Translations under genes and position numbers: made by a program
Assembly: GCA_019421365.1 (NCBI GenBank)
Contig: JAHZFJ010000008.1
Span: 93,928-157,927 of the forward strand
Reading direction: 5' to 3'
DNA from: Lachnospiraceae bacterium
Lineage (GTDB): Bacteria > Bacillota > Clostridia > Lachnospirales > Lachnospiraceae
DNA: 64,000 nt
Part shown: positions 44,729 through 52,255 of the stretch, in pieces
How positions within the stretch are numbered: the stretch's first letter is position 1
How the letters are laid out: every line of letters starts with the position of its first letter
Notes under the pieces: generated by a model
Databases searched by the model: none
What the model was told of the DNA's origin: nothing
Seen by the model: only the letters and a program-made list of their open reading frames with translations

Positions 44729-45685
44729 ATGAAAATCACTGTAATTGGTTGTGGACGTTGGGGTTCTTTAATTACTTGGTATCTAGATAGTATAGCTCAT
44801 GATGTTACGCTATATGGTCGTGAGAATTCAAAGAATATGCAACGTTTTATTAAGGATCGAAAGAATGATTTATTAGAATTCCCTGAATCGATAAAGTTAG
44901 AGACCAACTTAGCATGTGTAAAAGAAGCTGATGTAATTGTGATTTCGGTTAATTCACAAGGGTTGCAAGCTCTAATGGATGAACTTAAACAATATGAGCT
45001 TACAGAGAAAATCGTTGTCCTTTGTATGAAGGGAATTGAAATTTCTACTGGTAGAAGATTATCTCAAATTGCAAATGATAATCTTGATTTTTCTAATAAT
45101 GTTGCGGTATGGCTAGGACCTGGTCATGTACAAGAATTTTATCATGGCATTCCAAATTGTATGGTAATTGATAGTAATGATAGCAAGACGAAAGAGTTGT
45201 TAGTGAATGAATTTTCTAGCGAATTGATTCGCTTTTATTATGGACAAGACCTAATCGGGAATGAGATTGGTGCCGCTGCAAAGAACGTAATTGGTATTGC
45301 TGCAGGTATGCTTGATGGACTTGATTTATCTACATTAAAAGGAGCCTTGATGTCTAGAGGAACGAGAGAAGTAGCTAGGTTAATTAAGGCAATGGGTGGT
45401 AATGAATTATCAGCATATGGTTTATGTCATCTAGGTGATTACGAGGCTACCGTATTCTCGAAGTTCAGTCATAATAGAAGTTTTGGTGAAGCATACATTA
45501 GAAAAGAACCATTTGATGCACTGGCAGAGGGGTACTATACGGTTAAAGCTATGTTGAATCTAGGTAAGAATTATGGTGTTGATTTACCAATCTGTACAGC
45601 AGTATATGATATCCTTTACCGAGAAAAGGATGCCAGAGAAGTGTTGAATGGATTATTCACTAGATCATTAAAGAATGAATTTTGA
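44729..45685 (+). CDS. NAD(P)-dependent glycerol-3-phosphate dehydrogenase-like protein
   Basis: The 318-residue protein has the Rossmann loop GCGRWGSL (about 7-14), the VLCMKGIEISTGRRL block, and a GpsA C-terminal domain with GAAAKNVIGIAAGMLDGL (catalytic Lys) and SRGTREVARL. It should reduce dihydroxyacetone phosphate to sn-glycerol 3-phosphate for phospholipid synthesis. It is a little shorter than typical GpsA of about 335 residues, and the sequence is divergent, so it may be a paralogue of the main enzyme. AAGGAG precedes ATG. Confidence 0.85.
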   Translation: MKITVIGCGRWGSLITWYLDSIAHDVTLYGRENSKNMQRFIKDRKNDLLEFPESIKLETNLACVKEADVIVISVNSQGLQALMDELKQYELTEKIVVLCMKGIEISTGRRLSQIANDNLDFSNNVAVWLGPGHVQEFYHGIPNCMVIDSNDSKTKELLVNEFSSELIRFYYGQDLIGNEIGAAAKNVIGIAAGMLDGLDLSTLKGALMSRGTREVARLIKAMGGNELSAYGLCHLGDYEATVFSKFSHNRSFGEAYIRKEPFDALAEGYYTVKAMLNLGKNYGVDLPICTAVYDILYREKDAREVLNGLFTRSLKNEF

Positions 45686-45729
45686 AATGAATAATTATAA
45701 AAATAATGGGAAAAAATCTAGAAATATGA

Positions 45730-45758
45730 TTGACAAATCAAAAAACAGATGTTAAACT
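45730..45758 (+). promoter_or_regulatory. Promoter of rplU
   Basis: TTGACA at 45730-45735, a 17-bp spacer and TAAACT at 45753-45758. The predicted start is near 45765. Confidence 0.7.
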
Positions 45759-45761
45759 AAT

Positions 45762-45833
45762 CTAGTGTGCCGCACAGCGAGGTACAAGTTCTGTTTATAC
45801 AGACACCATAGCTGGCGAGTAATGATAATAGGA
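45762..45833 (+). promoter_or_regulatory. Ribosomal protein L21 leader RNA
   Basis: The 72-base segment between the promoter and the rplU ribosome site begins TGTGCCGCACAGCGAGGTAC and ends near GCTGGCGAGTAATG, with a CTGT...ACAG hairpin in the middle. Position and segments agree with the Firmicutes L21 leader, an autoregulatory RNA of the rplU-prp-rpmA operon. The identification is from memory of the motif and its place. Confidence 0.6.
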
Positions 45834-45841
45834 GGTGCCAT

Positions 45842-46150
45842 ATGTACGCAATTATAGCAACAGGTGGTAAACAGTACAAGGTAGCAGAAGGCGATATCAT
45901 TAACGTAGAAAAGCTTGGAGTAGAAGCTGGATCAACTGTTACATTTGATCAAGTTCTTGTTGTAAGCAACAACGGTTTAACAGTTGGAAACCCTACAGTA
46001 GCTAACGCTAGTGTAACAGCAACAGTTGTTAAAGACGGTAAAGCTAAAAAAGTAATCGTTTACAGATATAAGAGAAAATCTGGATATCACAAGAAAAACG
46101 GTCATAGACAACAATTTACTCAAGTTAAGATCGAAAAGATCAACGCATAA
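45842..46150 (+). CDS. rplU: 50S ribosomal protein L21
   Basis: The 102-residue protein is full length for L21: MYAIIATGGKQYKVAEGDII at the start and YRYKRKSGYHKKNGHRQ at the rRNA-binding C-terminal half. AGGAGG precedes ATG. It is the first gene of the canonical rplU-prp-rpmA operon. Confidence 0.97.
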   Translation: MYAIIATGGKQYKVAEGDIINVEKLGVEAGSTVTFDQVLVVSNNGLTVGNPTVANASVTATVVKDGKAKKVIVYRYKRKSGYHKKNGHRQQFTQVKIEKINA

Positions 46151-46162
46151 TCGATTTAAGAT

Positions 46163-46483
46163 ATGATAACAGTATCTTTCTCTCGTAATGCGAACGGTAT
46201 TTATAATGGATTCAAGACAAAAGGACATGCAGAGTATGCAGATAGTGGCTATGACATTATATGTTCTGCTGTTTCGGTTTTGGTTGTAAATACTATTAAT
46301 TCTATTGAACAATTTACTTCTGATCAGTTTGAGATGAGAGGCGAAGAAGATTCAGATAAAATAGAATTTATCATCTTGTCTGAGGTTAGTAAGGAATCTA
46401 CCTTATTACTCAATTCTTTAATCCTTGGATTACAAGGTATTATAGAGAATTATGGACAAGAATATATAGATCTGAAAGTATAA
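46163..46483 (+). CDS. prp: Ribosomal-processing cysteine protease Prp
   Basis: Prp removes the N-terminal extension of ribosomal protein L27 in Firmicutes and relatives. The 106-residue protein has the catalytic pair His22 and Cys34 in GHAEYADSGYDIICSAVS. It lies between rplU and rpmA, the classical ysxB position, and the L27 encoded downstream carries the matching extension. ATG at 46163 lies 12 bases after the rplU stop with only a weak purine site (TTTAAGATATG), so coupling to L21 translation is likely. Confidence 0.93.
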   Translation: MITVSFSRNANGIYNGFKTKGHAEYADSGYDIICSAVSVLVVNTINSIEQFTSDQFEMRGEEDSDKIEFIILSEVSKESTLLLNSLILGLQGIIENYGQEYIDLKV

Positions 46484-46561
46484 ATTACTTTCGGTGATAC
46501 TATTTCATGAAATAGGGATAATATTTTTGATTTTATACACGATTCAAGGAGGTGTAAGACT

Positions 46562-46849
46562 ATGTTAAAGATGAACCTTCAATTATTCGCTCATAAAAAG
46601 GGTGTTGGTTCTACTAAGAACGGTAGAGATTCAGAATCTAAAAGATTAGGTGCTAAAAGAGCTGACGGACAGTTCGTATTAGCTGGAAATATTCTATATA
46701 GACAACGTGGTACTAAAATTCATCCAGGCACAAATGTAGGCCGTGGTGGAGATGATACTTTATTTGCTTTAGTAGACGGTGTTCTTAGATTCGAAAGAAA
46801 GGGTAGAGACAAGAAACAAGCTAGTGTATACCCTGTAGAAGCTAAATAA
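46562..46849 (+). CDS. rpmA: 50S ribosomal protein L27 (precursor with N-terminal extension)
   Basis: The 95-residue L27 starts MLKMNLQLFAHKKGVGSTKNG. By analogy with Staphylococcus, Prp should cut after Phe9, exposing AHKKG, whose N-terminus reaches the peptidyl transferase centre. RDSESKRLGAKRADGQ and RGTKIHPGTNVGRGGDDTLF are standard L27 blocks. AGGAGG precedes ATG. It ends the ribosomal operon before a strong terminator. Confidence 0.97.
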   Translation: MLKMNLQLFAHKKGVGSTKNGRDSESKRLGAKRADGQFVLAGNILYRQRGTKIHPGTNVGRGGDDTLFALVDGVLRFERKGRDKKQASVYPVEAK

Positions 46850-46866
46850 TGTAATATATGTAGATG

Positions 46867-46906
46867 AAGCCCCATTTCTTGATTACATCATAGAATGGGG
46901 CTTTAT
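46867..46906 (+). terminator. Intrinsic terminator after rpmA
   Basis: AAGCCCCATT at 46867-46876, extending to TCT, pairs with AGAATGGGGCTT at 46892-46903, followed by TATT. Confidence 0.85.
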
Positions 46907-46957
46907 TAGACGATTTAAAGATAGTGGCATATAATAGCATTTCATGAATGATAAATG

Positions 46958-46985
46958 TTTACGATTGAATGAAATGTGTTAAAAT
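46958..46985 (+). promoter_or_regulatory. Promoter of obg
   Basis: TTTACG at 46958-46963, a 16-bp spacer and TAAAAT at 46980-46985. The predicted start near 46992 puts the shared leader element at the 5' end of the RNA. Confidence 0.5.
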
Positions 46986-46994
46986 ATAAATATG

Positions 46995-47071
46995 ATTACA
47001 CGAAGTGTAAGATCGTAACTCTGTAAGGAGTTATTATTTAACTCACAAAATTACAAAGTAATTTCGCGAGT
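46995..47071 (+). ncRNA. obg leader RNA element, homologous to the queA leader
   Basis: ATTACACGAA begins the element and TTACAC folds with GTGTAA. Then come AAGATCGTAAC, a hairpin AACTC-TGTAA-GGAGTT, TTAAC, and a hairpin in which ACTC and AAATTAC pair with GTAATTT and GAGT (47041-47071). The queA leader at 6207-6298 has the same order of blocks with a different middle hairpin. Beyond 47071 a further inverted repeat (ACGAAT...ATTCGT, about 47091-47138) fills the remaining leader. No terminator is evident, unlike at queA. Function unknown. Confidence 0.5.
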
Positions 47072-47188
47072 ATCTAGAAAGATATTGATTACGAATGAAT
47101 TCCTGAGTCTTTAATAAAGAAAGTGAGAACGAATTCGTGAATTGTTAGAAGAAGAGTTATTTTATTATAGAAAGGTTAAGGTAATTAA

Positions 47189-48475
47189 ATGTTTGCAGAT
47201 AGCGCAGAAATATTTATCCGCTCTGGTAAGGGTGGCGACGGACATGTTAGCTTCCGTAGAGAACTGTATGTTCCAGCCGGTGGACCAGATGGCGGGGATG
47301 GCGGTCGCGGCGGAGATTTAATCTTTGAAGTAGATGACGGAATCAATACACTTAACGAGTTTCGTCATATTCGTAAATACTGTGCTCAAGATGGCGAATC
47401 TGGTGGTAAGAGACGTTGTCACGGTGCAGATGGAGAAGATTTAATTGTTAAAGTACCAGAAGGTACAATCGTTAAAGACGCAGAAACAGGTAAAGTTATT
47501 ACAGATATGTCACATGAGAATCGTCGTGAGGTAATTCTTAAAGGTGGTTCTGGCGGTAAAGGAAATCAACATTATGCAACACCAACTATGCAAGTACCTA
47601 AGTATGCACAACCAGGACGTTCTGGTAAGGAGATGCGTGTTACATTAGAGCTTAAGGTAATTGCAGATGTAGGTTTAGTAGGTTTCCCGAATGTAGGTAA
47701 ATCTACATTCTTATCAAGAGTTACTAATGCAAAGCCAAAGATAGCGAACTATCATTTCACTACATTGAATCCAAATCTTGGTGTAGTTGACTTAGAAGGT
47801 ACAGATGGTTTTGTTATAGCGGATATTCCTGGATTAATCGAGGGAGCATCAGAAGGTATCGGACTTGGACATGAGTTCCTAAAACATATTGAGCGTACGA
47901 AAGTGATTATTCACATGGTTGATGCGGCAAGTGTTGAAGGGCGTGATCCACTAGATGATATTAAGAAAATTAATGCTGAATTAGAAGCGTACAACCCTGA
48001 ATTACTTAAGAAACCACAAGTAATAGCAGCAAATAAAATTGATGTGTTCTATGGTGATGATGAAGAAACAACACTTACTTTATTACGTGAAGAATTTGAA
48101 CCACAAGGAATTAAAGTATTTCCTATTTCTGCCGTAGCAGGTAAAGGCGTTAAAGAACTTCTTTATTATGTAAAACAACAATTAAATAATTTAGCTGCAG
48201 AACCAATTACTTTTGAAAGAGAATACTTCCCAGAACAGATGGATTACTCTCAGGAACCATATACAGTTGATAAAGTTGATGAACATGAGTTCCGTGTTGA
48301 AGGACCTAGAATTGAAAGAATGCTTGGTTATACAAACCTTGATTCTGAAAAGGGCTTCGAATTCTTCCAGAATTTCTTGAAGACAAATGGTATTCTAGAT
48401 CAACTTGAAGAACTAGGTATTGAAGAAGGAGATACTGTTCATATGTATGGTTTATCCTTCGATTATTATAAATAA
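47189..48475 (+). CDS. obgE: GTPase Obg (ribosome assembly)
   Basis: Obg binds the large ribosomal subunit and helps its maturation and stress control. The 428-residue protein has the Gly-rich Obg fold (about 1-158, with GGKGGDG-like turns such as GGPDGGDGGRGG), the G domain with GFPNVGKST, DIPGLIEGAS and AANKID, and the C-terminal OCT domain (about 350-428) found in Gram-positives. AAAGGTTAAGG precedes ATG. Its location after rpmA is canonical. Confidence 0.97.
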   Translation: MFADSAEIFIRSGKGGDGHVSFRRELYVPAGGPDGGDGGRGGDLIFEVDDGINTLNEFRHIRKYCAQDGESGGKRRCHGADGEDLIVKVPEGTIVKDAETGKVITDMSHENRREVILKGGSGGKGNQHYATPTMQVPKYAQPGRSGKEMRVTLELKVIADVGLVGFPNVGKSTFLSRVTNAKPKIANYHFTTLNPNLGVVDLEGTDGFVIADIPGLIEGASEGIGLGHEFLKHIERTKVIIHMVDAASVEGRDPLDDIKKINAELEAYNPELLKKPQVIAANKIDVFYGDDEETTLTLLREEFEPQGIKVFPISAVAGKGVKELLYYVKQQLNNLAAEPITFEREYFPEQMDYSQEPYTVDKVDEHEFRVEGPRIERMLGYTNLDSEKGFEFFQNFLKTNGILDQLEELGIEEGDTVHMYGLSFDYYK

Positions 48476-48483
48476 ATAAGAAC

Positions 48484-48571
48484 CGTAAGGGCATGTTTAC
48501 TCTACGTAATGTATGTAAAGTAAGGATAGTGCAAAGAGAGGAGATTCTCTTTGTGCGCGGAACCCTTGCAT
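48484..48571 (+). other. Structured leader before yhbY
   Basis: A hairpin AAAGAGA / TCTCTTT (48533-48539 with 48546-48552) sits inside an outer pairing of AAGGG at 48487-48491 with CCCTT near 48563-48567, and TTTAC / GTAAA forms a third stem. AAAAACTATTTTTG follows. This could be a leaky terminator after obg or a leader structure. Confidence 0.4.
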
Positions 48572-48604
48572 AAAAACTATTTTTGTTAAAGAAAGGTATA
48601 GAGT

Positions 48605-48910
48605 ATGACAAGCAAACAAAGAGCATATTTAAAAGGATTAGCAATGACGATTGATCCTATTTTCCAAGTAGGTAAAGCAAGTATTACTCCTGAATTTACT
48701 ACAGGAATTAGCGAGGCGTTAGAAGCTAGAGAATTAATTAAAATTAGTGTATTAAAAAACTGTATGGATGATCCAAAAGAAATAGCACAAATTCTTTCTG
48801 AGAGAACAAAATCAGATGTAGTACAAGTTATTGGTAAGAAGATCGTTCTTTACCGTGAATCAAAAGAAAAGAAAAAAATCGAATTACCAAAAATTAAGAA
48901 GCAAAAATAA
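48605..48910 (+). CDS. yhbY: YhbY/CRM-domain RNA-binding protein
   Basis: The 101-residue single CRM domain starts MTSKQRAYLKGLAMTIDPIFQVGKASIT and has the GxxG-type loop in ALEARELIKI. YhbY associates with pre-50S particles. It lies between obg and nadD, as usual. GAAAGG stands before ATG. Confidence 0.92.
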   Translation: MTSKQRAYLKGLAMTIDPIFQVGKASITPEFTTGISEALEARELIKISVLKNCMDDPKEIAQILSERTKSDVVQVIGKKIVLYRESKEKKKIELPKIKKQK

Positions 48911-48936
48911 GTATCTTGGTGTAGATAGGAGTATGT

Positions 48937-49545
48937 ATGAAGAAAAAGAAAATTGGTATTATGGGTGGAACTTTCAATCCAATTCATATCGGGCATCTTA
49001 TATTAGGACAGACTGCCTTAGAACAATTCCAATTGGATAAAGTATTATTCATGCCTACAAAAAATCCACCACATAAGAGATATGACCATATCGTTGATGA
49101 TGCGATACGTGCAGAGATGGTTTTGATAGCAATAAAAGATAACCCTCATTTTGAATTATCTACTTTTGAGATGGATAGGGAGGGTATAACTTATACAGCG
49201 GATACTTTAATCCAATTAACAAATCAAAACCCAGATGAGGAATACTACTTTATTGTTGGGGCAGATTCGCTATTTTATATAGATAGATGGAAAGAACCGG
49301 CTACGATATTTGAGTTATCCAAGTTTTTGGCTGCCGTTCGAGGGCAAACAACCAATAAGGATATGCTTAATAAAATCGCAGAACTTAATGAAACATTCCA
49401 TGCCTCCGTTGAACTATTGAACTCGCCGAATATTGATATCTCATCGAGTGTTATACGAGAACGAGTTAAGAATGGTATGGAGATTCAATACTATGTAATG
49501 CCAGATGTGGCCAGATATATTCAAATCAATAATCTGTATAGATAA
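48937..49545 (+). CDS. nadD: Nicotinate-nucleotide adenylyltransferase
   Basis: NadD makes deamido-NAD from nicotinate mononucleotide and ATP. The 202-residue protein has GGTFNPIHIGHL (nucleotide-binding (H/T)xGH motif), NPPHKR, GADSLFYIDRWKE and ISSSVIRERV, the ISSTxxR motif. AGGAG precedes ATG. It is co-directional with yhbY and yqeK at short spacing. Confidence 0.95.
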   Translation: MKKKKIGIMGGTFNPIHIGHLILGQTALEQFQLDKVLFMPTKNPPHKRYDHIVDDAIRAEMVLIAIKDNPHFELSTFEMDREGITYTADTLIQLTNQNPDEEYYFIVGADSLFYIDRWKEPATIFELSKFLAAVRGQTTNKDMLNKIAELNETFHASVELLNSPNIDISSSVIRERVKNGMEIQYYVMPDVARYIQINNLYR

Positions 49546-49571
49546 ATAGTAGTTGAGATGAGGAATGAGTA

Positions 49572-50156
49572 ATGGGATATGACTTATTAGAATTACAAGA
49601 TGCGATGCGGAAAGTTTTAATGCCGAAAAGATATCTACATTCGTTAGGTGTGCAGTATACATGTGCATCTTTGGCGATGCGTTATGAATGTGATATAATG
49701 AAAGCACAAGTAGCTGGGATATTACATGATGTGGCTAAATGTTATGATGGTGCTGAACAATTACGTCGTTGCGAAAAGTATAATATTTCGATTAGTGATG
49801 TAGAAAGGGATCAACCCTATCTGCTACACGCAAAACTTGGTGCGTACTATGCAAAAAGTAAGTATGGCATAAAGGATGAAGAGATTTTGCAAGCGATAAC
49901 TTATCATACGACTGGGAGACCAGCGATGACTGAGCTTGAGAAGATTGTATTTCTTTCTGACTATATGGAACCATCGAGAAGAAACATTCCAGGATTAACA
50001 GAAATCAGAAAACTTGCATTTGAAAACCTAGATTTAGCCGTATACACAACATTGCATAATACACTTAATTACCTAAAATCAAATGGTCAAATCATTGACA
50101 ATACCACGAATGAAGCATATGAGTATTATAGGGGTATTGTTAATAATAATAACTAG
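49572..50156 (+). CDS. yqeK: HD-domain hydrolase YqeK (diadenosine tetraphosphate hydrolase)
   Basis: The 194-residue HD protein has RYLHSLGVQYTCASLA (first His), GILHDVAKCY (HD), HAKLGAYYAKSKYG and ITYHTTGRPAMTELEKIVFLSDYMEPSR. YqeK family members cleave Ap4A symmetrically. Its place after nadD is typical. GAGGAATGAG precedes ATG 49572. Confidence 0.92.
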   Translation: MGYDLLELQDAMRKVLMPKRYLHSLGVQYTCASLAMRYECDIMKAQVAGILHDVAKCYDGAEQLRRCEKYNISISDVERDQPYLLHAKLGAYYAKSKYGIKDEEILQAITYHTTGRPAMTELEKIVFLSDYMEPSRRNIPGLTEIRKLAFENLDLAVYTTLHNTLNYLKSNGQIIDNTTNEAYEYYRGIVNNNN

Positions 50157-50172
50157 AAAGGCGGAATTTATA

Positions 50173-50526
50173 ATGGATTCAGCAAAGAAAATGGCTCAAA
50201 TTGCATATAATGCAATGGAAGATAAAAAAGCAGAAGATATAAGAATTATTGAAATTGGAGAAATCTCGACAATTGCAGATTACTTTATCATTGCTAATGG
50301 TACGAATAGCTCACAGGTACAAGCCCTTGTTGATGGCGTTGATGAAGCGTTATCAAAAGAAGGTTTCGAGCCACAAAGAATTGAAGGAAATCGTTCTTCA
50401 AACTGGATATTAATGGATTACGGCGATATCGTTATTCATGTATTCTCTAAAGAAGATCGTTTATTCTACGATTTAGAAAGAATCTGGAGAGATGGTAAAA
50501 CATTATCAGTTGAAGATCTTCAATAA
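50173..50526 (+). CDS. rsfS: Ribosome silencing factor RsfS
   Basis: RsfS binds L14 and blocks subunit joining when nutrients run out. The 117-residue protein has EIGEISTIADYFIIANGTNSSQ, WILMDYGDIVIHVF and RLFYDLERIW, all family hallmarks. ATG at 50173 has AAAGGCGG upstream; the longer frame from 50083 overlaps yqeK and lacks a site. It ends the obg-to-rsfS gene string before a bidirectional terminator. Confidence 0.95.
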   Translation: MDSAKKMAQIAYNAMEDKKAEDIRIIEIGEISTIADYFIIANGTNSSQVQALVDGVDEALSKEGFEPQRIEGNRSSNWILMDYGDIVIHVFSKEDRLFYDLERIWRDGKTLSVEDLQ

Positions 50527-50587
50527 TCTTATCTATAATCATAATTAGTAATCTTAATTAAAATCTTTACAATAAAATGCCTATAAT

Positions 50588-50636
50588 AAAAAATGACTGC
50601 ACCATTCAATTGAAGTGAGTGGTACAGTCATTTTTT
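50588..50636. terminator. Bidirectional terminator between rsfS and lexA
   Basis: AAAAAATGACTG at 50588-50599 pairs with CAGTCATTTTTT at 50625-50636, with an inner ACCA / TGGT extension. Convergent genes lie on both sides. Confidence 0.85.
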
Positions 50637-50679
50637 GATATTTACATAATCGTTTATCACATAATAACATTTTTAGTAG

Positions 50680-51297
50680 TTAGTGTAACATACGGAATAA
50701 TCCAATAACTTTTCCTAAGATACTTAATTCTTCTACAATAATAGGGTCCATTGTGTCATTCTCTGGTTGTAGTCTAAAGTGATCTTTCTCTTTATAAAAA
50801 GTCTTTACTGTTACAGAATCATCAATTAATGCTACAACAATATCACCGTTTTCTGCTGTTGCGGATTTTTCTACTAGAATCTTATCACCGTCAAAGATAC
50901 CAGCATTAATCATACTTTCACCTTTAACACGTAGCATGAATGTTTCAGCGTTCGGTATATCCTCTGCAGGCATAGGGAAGTAACCTTCAATGTTTTCAAC
51001 TGCAAGTATAGGCTGCCCAGCTGTTACAACACCTACAATCGGTATATTCACAAGGTCTCTTCTTGAAAGATTAAATCCATCGTCTACAATTTCAATTGCA
51101 CGAGGTTTCGTTGGATCTCTACGAATATATCCGTTCTTTTCAAGTGTTTCTAAATGCGAATGTACGCTCGATGTTGATTTGAGCTTCACAGCTTCACAGA
51201 TTTCACGAACCGCAGGTGGATACCCCTTACTGATTATCTGTGCCTTTATGTATTCTAAAATTTCTTTTTGTTTTGTACTAATTTTACCATAGCCCAT
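50680..51297 (-). CDS. lexA: LexA repressor
   Basis: LexA represses the SOS regulon and self-cleaves with RecA-ssDNA. The 205-residue protein has an N-terminal winged helix (about 1-65, PPAVREICEAVKLKSTSSVHSHL), the Ala-Gly cleavage site in VVTAGQPI, the catalytic Ser in VKGESMINAG and the catalytic Lys in DDSVTVKTFY. GGAGGAAG precedes ATG. It is divergent from a YneA-like gene, the same arrangement as in Bacillus, and its own promoter overlaps a LexA box. Confidence 0.96.
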   Translation of the reverse strand: MGYGKISTKQKEILEYIKAQIISKGYPPAVREICEAVKLKSTSSVHSHLETLEKNGYIRRDPTKPRAIEIVDDGFNLSRRDLVNIPIVGVVTAGQPILAVENIEGYFPMPAEDIPNAETFMLRVKGESMINAGIFDGDKILVEKSATAENGDIVVALIDDSVTVKTFYKEKDHFRLQPENDTMDPIIVEELSILGKVIGLFRMLH

Positions 51298-51366
51298 GGA
51301 TTGCTTCCTCCAATTAATTTTCTTTATATTCTTTCGTTCAATTATTATATCCTTTGATTTAGGTAC

Positions 51367-51407
51367 ATTATATCATGCTATTAGAGAAAATGCAAAACAA
51401 ATGTTCG
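51367..51407 (-). promoter_or_regulatory. lexA promoter with LexA box
   Basis: On the minus strand TTGCAT (51395-51390), a 17-bp spacer and TATAAT (51372-51367) form the promoter. The LexA box CGAACATTTGTTTT (51407-51394) fits the Gram-positive CGAAC-N4-GTTYN pattern and overlaps the -35, which gives autorepression. Confidence 0.75.
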
Positions 51408-51424
51408 TAAAATAGAAAATTCTA

Positions 51425-51453
51425 TTGACAAAAGAACGAATGTTCGGTATTAT
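51425..51453 (+). promoter_or_regulatory. yneA promoter with LexA box in the spacer
   Basis: TTGACA at 51425-51430, a 17-bp spacer and TATTAT at 51448-51453. The palindromic LexA box GAACGAATGTTC (51434-51445) fills the spacer, so bound LexA must block RNA polymerase. A third, degenerate box, ACATATGTTC, lies at 51473-51482, just after the predicted start. Confidence 0.8.
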
Positions 51454-51561
51454 ATAGAAAAAGAAATACAGTACATATGTTCGGTACTGATTAAATTGAA
51501 ACTATAAGTAATATAATAGATAACGTATGAATATATATTCATGTTTGAAGGAGGATTCTGT

Positions 51562-51882
51562 ATGAACGTAAAGAGAATTAATCAAGAAGTGATGGTAGCA
51601 AGTATTATATCACTTATTATATTATGTATTGTTTTTATTGGATTATTAACAGAAAAGACGGTTGCAAGTGCATCAGTAACAAAAGATGAGAAGTATGTAA
51701 TGAGTATCAAGATTGAAAAGGGTGATACGTTATGGGGAATTGCTAAAGAGAACATAACAGGACACTATGAAAGTGTAGATGAATACATAGAAGAGATTAT
51801 GGAATGTAATTCTCTAACATCGGATGTAATACATGAAGGGCAGTATTTAATCGTACCATATTATAGCTCCCCAGTAGATTAA
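51562..51882 (+). CDS. yneA: YneA-like SOS cell-division inhibitor (membrane LysM protein)
   Basis: The 106-residue protein has an N-terminal membrane segment (about 13-33, MVASIISLIILCIVFIGLL in outline) and an extracellular LysM domain (about 50-104, IKIEKGDTLWGIAKENI). Bacillus YneA has the same layout and delays septation during SOS. Divergence from lexA and the LexA boxes in its promoter support the assignment, which is by context as well as domain. ATG at 51562 has GAAGGAGG before it. It stands alone; a terminator follows. Confidence 0.85.
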   Translation: MNVKRINQEVMVASIISLIILCIVFIGLLTEKTVASASVTKDEKYVMSIKIEKGDTLWGIAKENITGHYESVDEYIEEIMECNSLTSDVIHEGQYLIVPYYSSPVD

Positions 51883-51899
51883 CCACATAGATTTTGTAG

Positions 51900-51932
51900 A
51901 ACAGGAAGCTCCCCCAAGAGGCTTCCTGTTTG
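51900..51932 (+). terminator. Intrinsic terminator after yneA
   Basis: AACAGGAAGC at 51900-51909 pairs with GCTTCCTGTT at 51921-51930, followed by TGTGTT. The remaining gap to the amidase (51933-52255) is AT-rich, with a TATAAT at 52107-52112 as the likely -10 of the amidase promoter and no gene. Confidence 0.8.
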
Positions 51933-52255
51933 TGTTATATTGACTATTTCAGATTCTCCTAAGATATTACAAATAACTCGAACTATGCACTTAAAAACTT
52001 CATTTATAGCAGGTAACTACTCCTTGAGATGTTCAAGTGTAAAGTTTGAGTAAATAACATAAATAAAATCAAAATTTGACACAATTCTAACACTTTTAAA
52101 ACCTAGTATAATGTTATAAATATTGGTTTGAGTGGTTAATTGTAAATGTAATGGTATATATTTACAAAACGATAATTAAAGGCGATAAATGCTTTTGATT
52201 ATAAAGAATTTGCTTGATGCAATAGGTTATTTATAGCAGTAAGAAAGGTGAGAAA

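Noticed and set aside
45977..46312. 111-codon minus-strand frame across rplU and prp
   Set aside because: It shadows two well-conserved genes on the plus strand; composition is odd (Cys- and Asn-rich).
48306..48644. 112-codon minus-strand frame across obg and yhbY
   Set aside because: It is antisense to two conserved genes and the leader between them, with no translation signal.
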